Source of the DNA: a virus
Direction: 5' to 3' (one strand)
DNA: 40,846 nucleotides
IMG/VR virus record: IMGVR_UViG_3300006802_000023
Span: 1 to 40,846 of that record
Under the pieces are notes generated by a model that was given only the letters and a program-made list of their open reading frames with translations, had not been told where the DNA came from and searched no databases. Shown here one piece after another: positions 20,234 to 29,324 of this stretch. A program made the translations under genes and the position numbers. Numbering within the stretch: the first letter of the stretch is position 1; every line of letters starts with the position of its first letter.

Positions 20234-22128
20234 TATTCATTCCTCAAAAATCTACTCTCTATAGTATAACCATTTATGACCATTTTGTCTGTACTAGATC
20301 CCATACTCATATTAACACTCATTGAATAAGCTGGAAGCCCTAAGTCGTATTTAACCTTATTAGAGCTTAATGTAACTCCAGCAGTTAGACTAATGTCTGT
20401 TCCATAGTTGGGTATAAACTCTAATGTAATTGGCAAATTAGAATCAGCTTGTCCATGAACAAAAAACCTTCTCCAAAGCTCCTCAGAAGATACACCATGT
20501 CTAGCATGGAACCTTGTCTGAATACTCATATTAATAGTAGCTCCAAAATCACTTGGAAGAGACTCACCCATTCTGTTAACTGTGCCTCTATAGCCACCCC
20601 AAAATACTGTGTTTTCAAACCCATTACCTTCAGCTATTACCATCTCAGAAGGGTTAAAACCCTCATATACAGTCCATGCATTAGCTAGGTAATCATGTAC
20701 AACAATAGCGTTATTCTCCACAGAATCATCTAAAGGTATGGCAAACCATACTTCATTCCTACGCTTCCAGTGAACGGCTCTAGCGACCCTTTTGGCTTGT
20801 TCTGGGTTCATTCTGTCAAATGTCTCTTCTACACGATTTGACACTATTTGAGTGTTAATACCGTTATATTCAGCAACACCCTTGCGGTCTAAAAACCACA
20901 ATCTTGAGTTAAACTGCACAATACATTTGTTATTTAAACAACCATAGTTAATAACCGCATCAGAGTTCGATAGGAGGGCAGATGTCCCAGACACCTCCGT
21001 TATAGACTCTTCCTTGAATACTATTAAAGAACCCTGATACGGAACTTTACCTGTAATTTCGTTATTGTCGTTTGTTCGGATAGGGAAGAAATTGTCTATG
21101 AATACCCTTTCCTCAAATGTGGCTTCTGTAAAGAATAGGTTGGAAGCGTCACCACTAAAACCTGACATGAACAATTTGTTTTGGTACAGATCCACAAATT
21201 TAGGCACTAACGAGAATGAAAAGATCCTATCTAGGAAAAAATCCTCAGAAGAGTTCCATGTGTCGTATTGTTGGATACTGTAGTCTATTGGGATTAAAGT
21301 CGTATTCTCAACAGATAATGTAGATCCAAATGGACTTTTGGGAGCAGCAAACTGAAAGCCCACAGGCTGTCCTGTGACGCTCGTGGTGGCCACTTCTGTC
21401 TTCATTAGCCCACCAGCATTAACTACGTTGTTATTGGGCGTAGAGATCAATGTAGGGCTTATAAAGGTAACTAGAGATGTGATCCCGTATCCAGTAGGAA
21501 ATAATGACATAAACGGGGTTGAAGAAAGAGAATTTACAAAAAACGTGCCAACTGTAGTTCCTGCCACAGTCACCCCAAAAGCAGAGTCAGTCAATGGGCC
21601 TAAATACCCATCTTTGTTCAAATAGGCAAATTGCATATAATATGCCGATGCTATTACAGTGGAACCACTACCAGTAGTGAATCCAATAGCCCCAATTATG
21701 GCTGTATAGTTTGGAACAGGTAAGCCATAGTTTGTGACGCTATTTCCATCAAACTTCTTAAATACCGTACCATCAGCTAAAAAGCATATATCGTTCATTG
21801 TGGTGAAATCTATCTGATCTCCACTAAAACCACCACCTAGAGGTATTACAGACGATCCTTGTACTTTATATAGTGTTTCACCCATTCCCATGAGCAAATA
21901 ACTAGCACCATCTGACTTAGAAAACTCATACATACCAGTAACAGGTATAGTAGTAGGACCAGTGGCATATAGTGTATATCCAGGTCTAGACTCCCATGCT
22001 CCAGGCTTTTGAAAAGAAGCATTTCTCAAAGAAAGTACCTCATTTTCACCTATTACATAATTTGAGGCCTTCTCATTGATACCACCAATGTTTCTTATCA
22101 TTTCTTCTTTTAAACGATCATAAGCCAT
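20233..22128 (-). CDS. Tail hub / head-completion protein (P22 gp10-like)
   Basis: A 631-residue, strongly beta-rich protein with many short repeats of Gly, Thr and aromatic residues (GMYEFSKSDGASYLLMGMGE, LYQNKLFMSGF, SRLWFLDRKG). It looks like a beta-propeller hub. Position right after the head-tail adaptor, and size, match the gp10 or tail-nozzle class of short-tailed phages, which closes the head and holds fibres or needle. The assignment rests on order and beta-propeller character. Confidence 0.65.
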   Translation of the reverse strand: MAYDRLKEEMIRNIGGINEKASNYVIGENEVLSLRNASFQKPGAWESRPGYTLYATGPTTIPVTGMYEFSKSDGASYLLMGMGETLYKVQGSSVIPLGGGFSGDQIDFTTMNDICFLADGTVFKKFDGNSVTNYGLPVPNYTAIIGAIGFTTGSGSTVIASAYYMQFAYLNKDGYLGPLTDSAFGVTVAGTTVGTFFVNSLSSTPFMSLFPTGYGITSLVTFISPTLISTPNNNVVNAGGLMKTEVATTSVTGQPVGFQFAAPKSPFGSTLSVENTTLIPIDYSIQQYDTWNSSEDFFLDRIFSFSLVPKFVDLYQNKLFMSGFSGDASNLFFTEATFEERVFIDNFFPIRTNDNNEITGKVPYQGSLIVFKEESITEVSGTSALLSNSDAVINYGCLNNKCIVQFNSRLWFLDRKGVAEYNGINTQIVSNRVEETFDRMNPEQAKRVARAVHWKRRNEVWFAIPLDDSVENNAIVVHDYLANAWTVYEGFNPSEMVIAEGNGFENTVFWGGYRGTVNRMGESLPSDFGATINMSIQTRFHARHGVSSEELWRRFFVHGQADSNLPITLEFIPNYGTDISLTAGVTLSSNKVKYDLGLPAYSMSVNMSMGSSTDKMVINGYTIESRFLRNE

Positions 22129-22131
22129 ATT

Positions 22132-22788
22132 CTAATATAACGGGTCTATACCATCCGTCGTGGTTCTAACTATATCTCTTGCTCTATCCACATTTCTGTT
22201 TTCAGCATCTTTTTTCATATCTTCTCTATATCTTAGTAATTCTACGTCTAATTCCTGTACCTGGCGACCATCTTTAATAAAGGCGAACTTAGCACCTCTT
22301 AGAGCAATATATTCGTGGTATTCCCTTGGAATGTCTGGAATGTCAGTAAGACCAGAAAGCTCAGGAACTCTATATGTATAATACATTCTCATGGTTCTAG
22401 CTGTGTCTGGAATAGGTCTTAATAATATCTCATCATCCAAAAACATATATTGATTGGGTAGCCCCGTTTTTGATATTTGCCGATCTTTTTGAGAAAGAGT
22501 AGTAAAGTAAACTTTTGACACATCCTCATTAGATCCAGAACCAGAAGCTACAACCTCAAGTCTATTCATCTTCATGAAATCTTCTGGAAGCAAATATCTG
22601 TCTTGGTCAGCCACTAATGTAGTGGTAACAACCTTTACCCATCTATTCTCATAGGCTTGCAAGAGTATCTTTTGAACTTCTATCAAAGCCATATTCAAAA
22701 ATCTATCTACAATAGTATTGCTGAAATATGTTCCATTTTCATCATCTACCCAATTTCTTAATAATTCTCTTAGTGCTTCTAAATCCAT
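22132..22788 (-). CDS. Head-tail adaptor (P22 gp4-like)
   Basis: A 218-residue protein starting MDLEALRELL. It shows the phage adaptor pattern: an N-terminal helical part (FLNMALIEVQKILLQAYENRW), a beta part (YLLPEDFMKMNRLEVV, then ILLRPIPDTARTMRMYYTYR) and a C-terminal helical part (YHEYIALRGAKFAFI). A longer frame starts at 22818. I prefer ATG 22788 because GGAG lies 8 bases upstream and it overlaps the previous TAA (TAATG). It sits under the portal and joins the head to the tail hub encoded next. Confidence 0.75.
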   Translation of the reverse strand: MDLEALRELLRNWVDDENGTYFSNTIVDRFLNMALIEVQKILLQAYENRWVKVVTTTLVADQDRYLLPEDFMKMNRLEVVASGSGSNEDVSKVYFTTLSQKDRQISKTGLPNQYMFLDDEILLRPIPDTARTMRMYYTYRVPELSGLTDIPDIPREYHEYIALRGAKFAFIKDGRQVQELDVELLRYREDMKKDAENRNVDRARDIVRTTTDGIDPLY

Positions 22789-22994
22789 TAACAATACTCC
22801 TGATACTCTTCTGTCCAAGATGTTAGGGTAACTGGCTCAGATGTGGTCCATATATTTTCACAGCTATATAAAAATCCATTGGTTAAGACCCCGTTACCGT
22901 CTGTTGCCACCGTAATAGTGGCCCCATCCCACAATCCAAATAGGAGTAGTCCGAGGCCATAGTTTAAGTCTTTACTGTACTTTGGAAAGCTCAA
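22788..22994 (-). CDS. Small hypothetical protein
   Basis: A 68-residue protein from a TTG at 22994 (AAGGA eight bases upstream). It overlaps the glycosyltransferase end by 23 bases and the adaptor start by TAATG. It is Trp- and Thr-rich with a short hydrophobic patch (YGLGLLLFGLWDGATITV) and looks beta-rich. Probably a minor virion protein; not recognised. Confidence 0.6.
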   Translation of the reverse strand: MSFPKYSKDLNYGLGLLLFGLWDGATITVATDGNGVLTNGFLYSCENIWTTSEPVTLTSWTEEYQEYC

Positions 22995-25239
22995 GTTCTT
23001 GTTCCTTCTTCTCTAGTGGTTCTGCATCCATAATCCCAATTAGATCATCAGTTACAGAAGCCCATGAATGGTCAAATAACTCTGGAATTATATCACGCCA
23101 TTTTTCATTTTTCAGAGCATCTATTAGTTCATCAGCCCAAAACTCAATATCTTCGTCTGTAATGCAATCTCTAGACACAAGTTTAGCCATCTTTCTATCG
23201 TCAGCAGACTTTAAGGTGTCTTTTAGACCTCCCACAGCGCGTGCAAGAGGGAAACATCTAGCTTGTAAGCACTCAATAGCTGTAATACAAAATGTTTCCA
23301 TAAACCATGTAGGATATAACCAAACTGATGATTTCATCATATCTTTGGCTAATTGACGTTGTTCCACATTCCCATGGTAAACAACAAAATCAGTGTTATA
23401 GACCAAATCTCTTAATTCATCCACGCTCTGACCAATGGCCGTTGTTTTAATGTTGTGCTTATCCATTACATCAAATCCGTAATAAACGTGTAATTGGATA
23501 TTAAGCCTTGCCTTCTCTCTGGCGCGTTCAACTACCTTAATAGCTCTGTCTACACCCCTGTCAGGAGATGAAGAATACATCACTCTTAATGGCTCTTTTT
23601 TAAGATAATCGAATTTCTTAAATTTATCTGTATCAATACCGTTTCTAAAAACAGCAATCTTCTCAAAAGGAACACCACTTATCACATTTGAAAAGTTCTT
23701 ATGGAAGTCAGACAAACACAGTAATTTATCATAGTTTCTGTAATTATTCACACCTGGAGCAGCTAAATCATGATTCCACAAGTATGTAGGAGCCGTAGTT
23801 AGCTTTATGTTATGTCTCCACGCTATATGACGATATGGTTTGTAAGTGAGAAAATAGTCTCTCATTTCTTGATTTGATCTATAATGAACACCACTTTCAG
23901 TGATTCTCTCTTTTTCTCTATCGTTAAAGACAATTACAGTTCTTCCTGTCTTTTGGGCTAAATACTCAGCAACTTCAACGGCGGCGGTCTCAGACCCTCC
24001 TATTCCCTTCATCTTATATATAACATCATCCCACTCATAAGTGCATGATCCAGGCATACAGGAAATTACTATTTCTTCTGTTTCTTTGAGGTCTTTTGCG
24101 TAGTCTCCGCTCTTAATGGACTTACATCTAACAATCTGAGCCAAGAGTTCTTGCGTAGAAGGTCTTCTATAAACTTCATAACATTCCTTTGCTTCCTTCT
24201 CAGCTAAATCTAAATTACCCATTGTTAAGTGGATTCTGGCTATTTGTTCACTAGGAATAAATCCATATAAATCATCAGCTTTGAATAAAGGGTTCATATC
24301 ACTTGTTAAAGGGCAGTTCTTAGCAGCTCCATAATGAGGAAGTGCTTCATCAGCCTTTCCTTGCATGATTTTAGAATCACCAGCTAATACATGAAATTCA
24401 GCTCTTTTTGGTGAAAGAATAGAAGCGTTTACAGCAGTTCTGTAGGCTCTTTCAATAAGTCTATCTCTGACAGCAGGGCACTTTTCATCACCAGACTTCA
24501 AATGAAGACCCTTAACCATATATTGAATAGTAAGGATTCTGTCATGTCCTTCTAATTGTTTTAAATCAATACTGTCTAATACATCAAATGACTTGGCATA
24601 CATACCAGCATCAAATAGCTCTTTACCATGGTAAAATTTAAGCCTAGTTGGGATCTCTTCGCCTCGCTCTAGTCTTTCCTCAATATATTTAAGGTTTCTA
24701 CCTCTATCAGCTTCTATGTCTTTTTGGGTTCTCATGTGGTTTACTGACCATGTATTTACCGCTTGAGCTACTGGGTTTTGACCAGGCTCAGGAACCATAC
24801 CCTCATGTATGAAGTATTTCCAAGGTATCTTCTTAGCTCTTTTTACAACTCTTTCTCTAGCAAATGTGCAAATAGCATTTCCTTTGTCATCATAGGCATA
24901 GTTATAATTAACAAACCAATACTCTGCCATACACATGACGTTATCTCTCCATCTTAAGAACTCATCCTTATTTCCAAGTACATCATCAGCATCCATCCAC
25001 ATAATGTAATCAGTTTTAGTATGAGAAAAAGAGTAATTGCGGGCAGCAGCAAAATCATTAACCCAATCAAAATGGTGGACAATACATCCCGCATCTTTTG
25101 CTATCTCCACTGTGTTATCAGTAGATCCTGTGTCAGTAATATGTATTTCATCAAAACATCCTTCCACAGATTTTAAAAGACGTGGTAAGTTGTGGGCTTC
25201 GTCCTTTACGATCATACAAAGTGATAATGTCGGCTTCAT
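22972..25239 (-). CDS. Two-domain glycosyltransferase: GT2 + TPR-like linker + GT4
   Basis: A 755-residue protein. Residues 1-180 are a GT-A domain of family 2: LSLCMIVKDEAHNLPRLLKS, ITDTGSTDNT, and D83-A-D-D86 as the metal-binding motif. Residues about 195-385 are helical with TPR-like pairs (LDLAEKEAKECYEVY). Residues about 390-720 are a GT-B domain: KGIGGSETAAVEVAEYLA, the VFRNGIDTDKF segment and the E-x7-E motif in ETFCITAIE. It could add two sugars in succession to one acceptor. It lies inside the virion operon between fibre genes and the head-tail adaptor, so a virion protein is a likely acceptor. Host surface glycans are the other option. Confidence 0.9.
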   Translation of the reverse strand: MKPTLSLCMIVKDEAHNLPRLLKSVEGCFDEIHITDTGSTDNTVEIAKDAGCIVHHFDWVNDFAAARNYSFSHTKTDYIMWMDADDVLGNKDEFLRWRDNVMCMAEYWFVNYNYAYDDKGNAICTFARERVVKRAKKIPWKYFIHEGMVPEPGQNPVAQAVNTWSVNHMRTQKDIEADRGRNLKYIEERLERGEEIPTRLKFYHGKELFDAGMYAKSFDVLDSIDLKQLEGHDRILTIQYMVKGLHLKSGDEKCPAVRDRLIERAYRTAVNASILSPKRAEFHVLAGDSKIMQGKADEALPHYGAAKNCPLTSDMNPLFKADDLYGFIPSEQIARIHLTMGNLDLAEKEAKECYEVYRRPSTQELLAQIVRCKSIKSGDYAKDLKETEEIVISCMPGSCTYEWDDVIYKMKGIGGSETAAVEVAEYLAQKTGRTVIVFNDREKERITESGVHYRSNQEMRDYFLTYKPYRHIAWRHNIKLTTAPTYLWNHDLAAPGVNNYRNYDKLLCLSDFHKNFSNVISGVPFEKIAVFRNGIDTDKFKKFDYLKKEPLRVMYSSSPDRGVDRAIKVVERAREKARLNIQLHVYYGFDVMDKHNIKTTAIGQSVDELRDLVYNTDFVVYHGNVEQRQLAKDMMKSSVWLYPTWFMETFCITAIECLQARCFPLARAVGGLKDTLKSADDRKMAKLVSRDCITDEDIEFWADELIDALKNEKWRDIIPELFDHSWASVTDDLIGIMDAEPLEKKEQELELSKVQ

Positions 25240-25248
25240 TTAGTCTCC

Positions 25249-25761
25249 TTAAGTTTTACTAACTATGGTAGCTCCATCAGCTAGTGTTTTAGTTGATAAT
25301 GTTGTTGTTCCTGCTATGTTCTTTTGTGTCCATGCACCAGTTGCCTTATTGTATTCTCCATCACCCTCTAACCACTCTCGTAGTCTCATTAGGTATCCCC
25401 ACATATCGGCAGGGGCAGTAGAATCATCTCCAATAGCTGAAGTAGTGGCACCAAGTACGGCGGTCATTGTTCCTGAGAAATTAGTTGTCTGAACGTCTAT
25501 TGCATCAGCAGGATCTAGCATCCCTGATACATACCTATTACCACCCAATCCAGTAGTAGCTCCATCCATTACAAAATAGATTAGCTCATTGGCTAATAAA
25601 GTAGCTGTGAAGTAATACAAACCGTCAGATCCTAATTCTGAGATAGTTGGTACTGCCACTGAAGTTCCACTTATTGTCTTAAACTTGTCAAAAACAGGGA
25701 CTAATCCTGATTCTGCGCTTGGATCGTCTGTGGTAAATACCACCCCAAATGTTTTAACCAT
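25249..25761 (-). CDS. Fibre or virion surface protein
   Basis: A 170-residue protein. Residues 1-80 are beta-rich with Thr/Ser/Gly turns. Residues 80-110 have Asp/Ala-rich repeats, and the C-terminus has short Thr-rich beta repeats (AGTTTLSTKTLADGATIVSKT). It has AGGAG before the ATG. Next to three C1q-like proteins it is probably another external fibre or fibre-base protein. Confidence 0.6.
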   Translation of the reverse strand: MVKTFGVVFTTDDPSAESGLVPVFDKFKTISGTSVAVPTISELGSDGLYYFTATLLANELIYFVMDGATTGLGGNRYVSGMLDPADAIDVQTTNFSGTMTAVLGATTSAIGDDSTAPADMWGYLMRLREWLEGDGEYNKATGAWTQKNIAGTTTLSTKTLADGATIVSKT

Positions 25762-25762
25762 T

Positions 25763-26239
25763 TTATTCTCCTATTTTATTTACTGTTAAATATGATCTAA
25801 CAGGACCTTGTAATACTTCTGTTTGAGAGCAAGATGCCCAAATCTGTGCAACCGTTCCTATATTCATCTCCATTGGGAAGCTAATGTTCAAAAAGTTAAA
25901 GTTTGAATTAACAATCCCATCGTTGCCAAACTCACTAAAAGCCACACACATAGTAATGCCATCTCTTACAATAGCACATCTTACCCCGTCATCACCTTCA
26001 CCTGGCGTTCCACTTGCTGCTTTATTAATTCCTATATTTACATTAAATACGAATATTCCAGCTTCTTTTGCAACAATACGGTTGTTTACAGTGTCGTATG
26101 TTAAGTTGTCATCAAAGACCACATTTTTAGCTGGAATGATTGCTGGAGTAGCGGTCAAAGTTGTACTATCAATTAAACTATTAGAATAGTTAATCATATT
26201 TGATGAGTTAAATATATCTACAGGTCCAAATAAAAACAT
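25763..26239 (-). CDS. C1q/TNF-like jelly-roll protein, third of three
   Basis: A 158-residue protein. The strand order YDTVNNRIVAKEAGIFVFNV, then CAIVRDGITMCVAF, then IGTVAQIWASCSQTE fits the C1q-like fold, especially the I-x-x-A-G-x-[FY] strand common in phage fibre tips. It usually trimerises and binds receptors. It overlaps the preceding gene by one base (TAATG-type junction). Confidence 0.65.
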   Translation of the reverse strand: MFLFGPVDIFNSSNMINYSNSLIDSTTLTATPAIIPAKNVVFDDNLTYDTVNNRIVAKEAGIFVFNVNIGINKAASGTPGEGDDGVRCAIVRDGITMCVAFSEFGNDGIVNSNFNFLNISFPMEMNIGTVAQIWASCSQTEVLQGPVRSYLTVNKIGE

Positions 26240-26667
26240 CAGTCAAACACCCTTAATACGTTGAAATATGCGTCTTCTATGTTAACAGTAACATCTGATA
26301 ATGCCTTGATAGAAAAGGTATCACCAGAACTAGCCCTTACTAGGGTGCCAACTCTTAAATATTTTCTAAAATTAGTCCTAGTAGTTAAATGTCCATCGCC
26401 GCGCTTCATTTGGCATATCTGAGTAGAGTTTTTAAATAAGTATAAATCTGTGTATTCTGTTGGTAATGTGTCCGAGCTTTCGGTAGATAATTGAGCACAT
26501 ACATAATAAAGCCCATCTTCATCAATGGTCACAATACCAGTAGTAAGATTGGCTATGTCATTAGTGTTATTGTAAAGATTTGTAAATGTGACGGTCTTAG
26601 CAGTACCATCAAGCCCAAATGTTCCTTGAGTGTTTTTAAAGAATACTGAGGCAAACTTCCTACTCAT
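26239..26667 (-). CDS. C1q/TNF-like jelly-roll protein, second of three
   Basis: A 142-residue protein. Conserved fold pattern: GIVTIDEDGLYYVCAQLS, TDLYLFKNSTQICQM and VGTLVRASSGDTFSIKAL. It overlaps its upstream neighbour by ATGA. The three related but divergent proteins in a row could form a mixed fibre tip or alternative receptor binders. Confidence 0.67.
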   Translation of the reverse strand: MSRKFASVFFKNTQGTFGLDGTAKTVTFTNLYNNTNDIANLTTGIVTIDEDGLYYVCAQLSTESSDTLPTEYTDLYLFKNSTQICQMKRGDGHLTTRTNFRKYLRVGTLVRASSGDTFSIKALSDVTVNIEDAYFNVLRVFD

Positions 26668-27149
26668 GAGCTAGTCCTCCAAAAACAAAATGTATTCTTT
26701 CCGGCTCCTACATCCAAATTCCATGTAGTTTGGCCTCCTGAATCACGACGAATCCTTGGTCTAACTATGTCTCCCACAGCTAATTCAATGGTCCCAGATA
26801 CGTTAAAAGCACCAATTCTTTCAGTTTTAGAGGCAGACTTCTTTTCTTGTTGAGATGCCAACTTCTCTACATTATTAACTGAAATATCAAACCATACTTC
26901 ATCTGTTGAGGAGGTATTAAAAGAAGCTCCTGCGGTGAAAGCACACCAATCAAAGAAGTATTTTCCAGCTTTTTCTATGGTTATTTCTCCACCTGTTAGA
27001 GAATACCCAACTCCAGACTGTAGAGATACGTGGTCAAATATAACAACTAAAGTTTCTGAGCTTATGTCAAAAGTCACCCCTGCTGTGCCGTTATTAGCAG
27101 CAAAGTAAATAGGAGCTATTGATTTTGGTTTGTATAAAAAATCTGACAT
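26664..27149 (-). CDS. C1q/TNF-like jelly-roll protein, first of three
   Basis: A 161-residue protein. GEITIEKAGKYFFDWCAFTA, VWFDISVNNVEKLASQ and GTIELAVGDIVRPRIRR match C1q-like strands. It begins 11 bases after the strong terminator behind the capsid genes, with GAGG five bases before the ATG. Its expression thus depends on readthrough of that terminator, which would keep fibre levels well below capsid levels. Confidence 0.67.
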   Translation of the reverse strand: MSDFLYKPKSIAPIYFAANNGTAGVTFDISSETLVVIFDHVSLQSGVGYSLTGGEITIEKAGKYFFDWCAFTAGASFNTSSTDEVWFDISVNNVEKLASQQEKKSASKTERIGAFNVSGTIELAVGDIVRPRIRRDSGGQTTWNLDVGAGKNTFCFWRTSS

Positions 27150-27160
27150 AATACCTCATT

Positions 27161-27213
27161 AAAAAACGGGGAGAGCTAGGAGCCGACTAGGAGACAAAAA
27201 CCTAACTCCCCCC
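27161..27213 (-). terminator. Strong Rho-independent terminator after the capsid/decoration genes
   Basis: On the minus strand, GGGGGGAGTTAGG (27213-27201) pairs with CCTAGCTCTCCCC (27180-27168) over 13 positions including two G-U pairs, with a 20-base loop. G then TTTTTT follows (27166-27161). It separates high-copy capsid products from the lower-copy fibre and tail genes. Confidence 0.93.
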
Positions 27214-27216
27214 AAG

Positions 27217-27235
27217 GCCGTCACCCACTGACGAC
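27217..27235 (-). terminator. Second hairpin just upstream of the capsid terminator
   Basis: On the minus strand, GTCGTCA and TGACGGC form a 7-bp stem with one G-U pair around GTGGG, between the decoration-gene stop and the main terminator stem. It has no T tract. It may protect the 3' end of capsid mRNA or slow the polymerase. Confidence 0.6.
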
Positions 27236-27239
27236 GAGC

Positions 27240-27671
27240 CTATTCTTGACTACCGAACTCTTCTTTAATGTCTTGGAGAGCTTCTAACACGATTGCACAA
27301 GATAAATCTAGAGCAGCAGAGTTAGCACCGCCAGTGATAACGTGAAGTACATCACCAGTTTCCAAAGAAATTAATGAACTTGATTGTTCAACTACAGAAC
27401 CAGACACTCCAAAATCAGCAGACACAGTGGCCGCAGGACCTAGAGGGATTACTGTAGAACCAGCAGAAGTCCATCTCAATGCATTTACTTGGTAAGTTGG
27501 AGAACCAGACACACCAAGGGCAGCAAATTGGGCAGACTTCATTTTAGCAGGATGTGACACAATATGAGCCATTACAGTAGCACCAGTTACTAAATCAGCA
27601 GCGATATTCCACTGATTTTGTACGGAGTACTGCTTCTCAGAAGCGTCCTTATCTCTATTAGCTATTCCCAT
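27240..27671 (-). CDS. Probable capsid decoration protein
   Basis: A 143-residue beta-rich protein without Cys in the first 120 residues, composed of Ala/Ser/Thr/Val-rich strands (FAALGVSGSPTYQVNALRW, LISLETGDVLHVITGGA). It follows the major capsid gene by one small gene and lies before the capsid terminator, so it is made at high level. That place and composition suggest a head decoration or cement protein. No diagnostic motif. Confidence 0.58.
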   Translation of the reverse strand: MGIANRDKDASEKQYSVQNQWNIAADLVTGATVMAHIVSHPAKMKSAQFAALGVSGSPTYQVNALRWTSAGSTVIPLGPAATVSADFGVSGSVVEQSSSLISLETGDVLHVITGGANSAALDLSCAIVLEALQDIKEEFGSQE

Positions 27672-28084
27672 TTTCGTTTCCTTTCTTTCATGCGAAGATG
27701 CTTTGTTTTATCCATATTCGCAGTATTTACATCATTAAATGTTTTTTTGAATTGATCTCTAAACTCGTAAAGAAAGCTTTCAGTCTGATTATCGAACTCT
27801 CGTTCTTTAGACTTTTCATCCTTCTGTCTTTGTTTTTCCATCTCTTCAAAAAGTGCTTCATTATTCCAAACGTCGATCATTTTCAACCTTTGGAGAACCG
27901 GCAACGTACCCCAAGGAACAGGCTCAGAATTAGCAGACCAATCTTCAGTTAAAGACATTACATACTGTTTTTGCTTACCCTTCTTACGAAAGATTTGCAC
28001 CATTCCAGTATGACTTTCATTAACAAACAAGTCTCTGTCATGCTTTTTAATTGCTGTATTCATTTGTCTCAGTTGCCAGTTCAT
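27662..28084 (-). CDS. Hypothetical protein after the major capsid gene
   Basis: A 140-residue hydrophilic, highly charged protein. The N-terminal half is mixed (MVQIFRKKGKQKQYVMSLTED). The C-terminal half is a long Glu/Lys/Arg helix. It lies between capsid and decoration-like genes and overlaps the latter by 10 bases. It could be a head-completion or internal protein. Not recognised. Confidence 0.62.
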   Translation of the reverse strand: MNWQLRQMNTAIKKHDRDLFVNESHTGMVQIFRKKGKQKQYVMSLTEDWSANSEPVPWGTLPVLQRLKMIDVWNNEALFEEMEKQRQKDEKSKEREFDNQTESFLYEFRDQFKKTFNDVNTANMDKTKHLRMKERKRKWE

Positions 28085-28095
28085 ATCAACTCCGA

Positions 28096-29313
28096 TTAGG
28101 GTGAGATATAGTTAGTCAATACAGCAGAAGCAGAAGGCTTCTCGTTGAACAAGTTGAAGAAGTGTCTTACACGAACTTCAAAGCTATCTTCACCAGATTG
28201 AGCGATCATCATAGATCCAGTCTCATCAGCAAATTCCATCTCACAAAGAACATATTTTTTAATCATGCTCTTAGGTAAGAAGAATAATCTAGGAGGACAA
28301 TCTTTATCAGCTACCAATGGAATACCATTGAAATCTAAGTAAGATTTATCCTTAGCTGCGAAACCACCATCACCTTTTACAGTGTTAGAATAACGCTTAT
28401 CTACAGTTAATAACTTTTGATACATTCTGTGAGTATCGTAGTCACAATATAGAGCAGACAAACCAGGACCACCTCTACGCATAGCTTCGTTAAAAGCTTG
28501 TTGCATAGAATCCAGAGTTAATTGTCCACCACTACGGTCAACTACGTTACCTTGGAAAGAAATCTCAGCACTTCTATCAATGTTAAAAACAGTGGTAACA
28601 CCACCATCTAACTGAGTTAAAAGACCTTCTACCTCTTGACCAAAAGAGTTAGCTCTAACAATAACATCGTCTTCACTTACAGTAATAGCAGCAGACATAG
28701 TTAATGTAGCTGTAGAACTGTTAGCATCACCAGAAGTGATGTCGTCAATAGTCACAGATGAAGCTACTTTAGTAGAACCATTGTAAATATCAACAACCAT
28801 GCCAATGTCTAAGAATTTTAGAGCTTGCTCAGTATCCTCACGACCTTTTACAACCAAAGTTGTAGAAGCTGCAACAGCAGCATTACAACGTGCTAAATCG
28901 GAAGTACCATCCCATGAAAGCTGTCTATTAACGTCATTTTTAAGGTCAGTATAACCTTCTTTTAATTCATAAGATGCAGAACGCACAAATGAACCAACGT
29001 CACTTTGAGAAGCCTTAATCATTGGGCCAGTAATACCGAAACGCAGATAGTTGTATTTTGCGCTGATGATTGCCTGACGAGTGGTTTGTCTACCGATTGA
29101 AGGTAGTGAACCGCCATCAGACGTTGCACCAATACCAGGATTGCGACGGGTTTTGATAGGACGGATTACTTGGTATCCGCTCCATGCGTGTTTCCCTTTT
29201 TCACAACCTCGGTAAATGGGCAAATCATCATTGAATTGAGATGTCATCGGGCCTTGGTAATAGTTTTTCAACTCAGCCAATCCCGACGTAATATTTTGAA
29301 ATTGATTAGCCAT
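28096..29313 (-). CDS. Major capsid protein
   Basis: A 405-residue protein directly after the scaffold gene. It has an N-terminal helical arm, central mixed alpha/beta (IISAKYNYLRFGITGPMIKA), a beta-rich insertion at about 160-240 and a C-terminal part with PPRLFFLPKSMIKKYVLCEME and RVRHFFNLFN, as in HK97-fold coat proteins of short-tailed phages. Length and neighbours are typical. A strong ribosome-binding site is present, and a terminator two genes on suggests very high expression. Confidence 0.83.
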   Translation of the reverse strand: MANQFQNITSGLAELKNYYQGPMTSQFNDDLPIYRGCEKGKHAWSGYQVIRPIKTRRNPGIGATSDGGSLPSIGRQTTRQAIISAKYNYLRFGITGPMIKASQSDVGSFVRSASYELKEGYTDLKNDVNRQLSWDGTSDLARCNAAVAASTTLVVKGREDTEQALKFLDIGMVVDIYNGSTKVASSVTIDDITSGDANSSTATLTMSAAITVSEDDVIVRANSFGQEVEGLLTQLDGGVTTVFNIDRSAEISFQGNVVDRSGGQLTLDSMQQAFNEAMRRGGPGLSALYCDYDTHRMYQKLLTVDKRYSNTVKGDGGFAAKDKSYLDFNGIPLVADKDCPPRLFFLPKSMIKKYVLCEMEFADETGSMMIAQSGEDSFEVRVRHFFNLFNEKPSASAVLTNYISP

Positions 29314-29324
29314 TTTTTTACCCC

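Noticed and set aside
22982-23356. Plus-strand 124-codon frame inside the glycosyltransferase gene (and similar long opposite-strand frames at 4937, 11372 and 30869)
   Set aside because: These lie fully antisense to, or out of frame within, well-supported genes, have no ribosome-binding sites and show biased composition of shadow frames.
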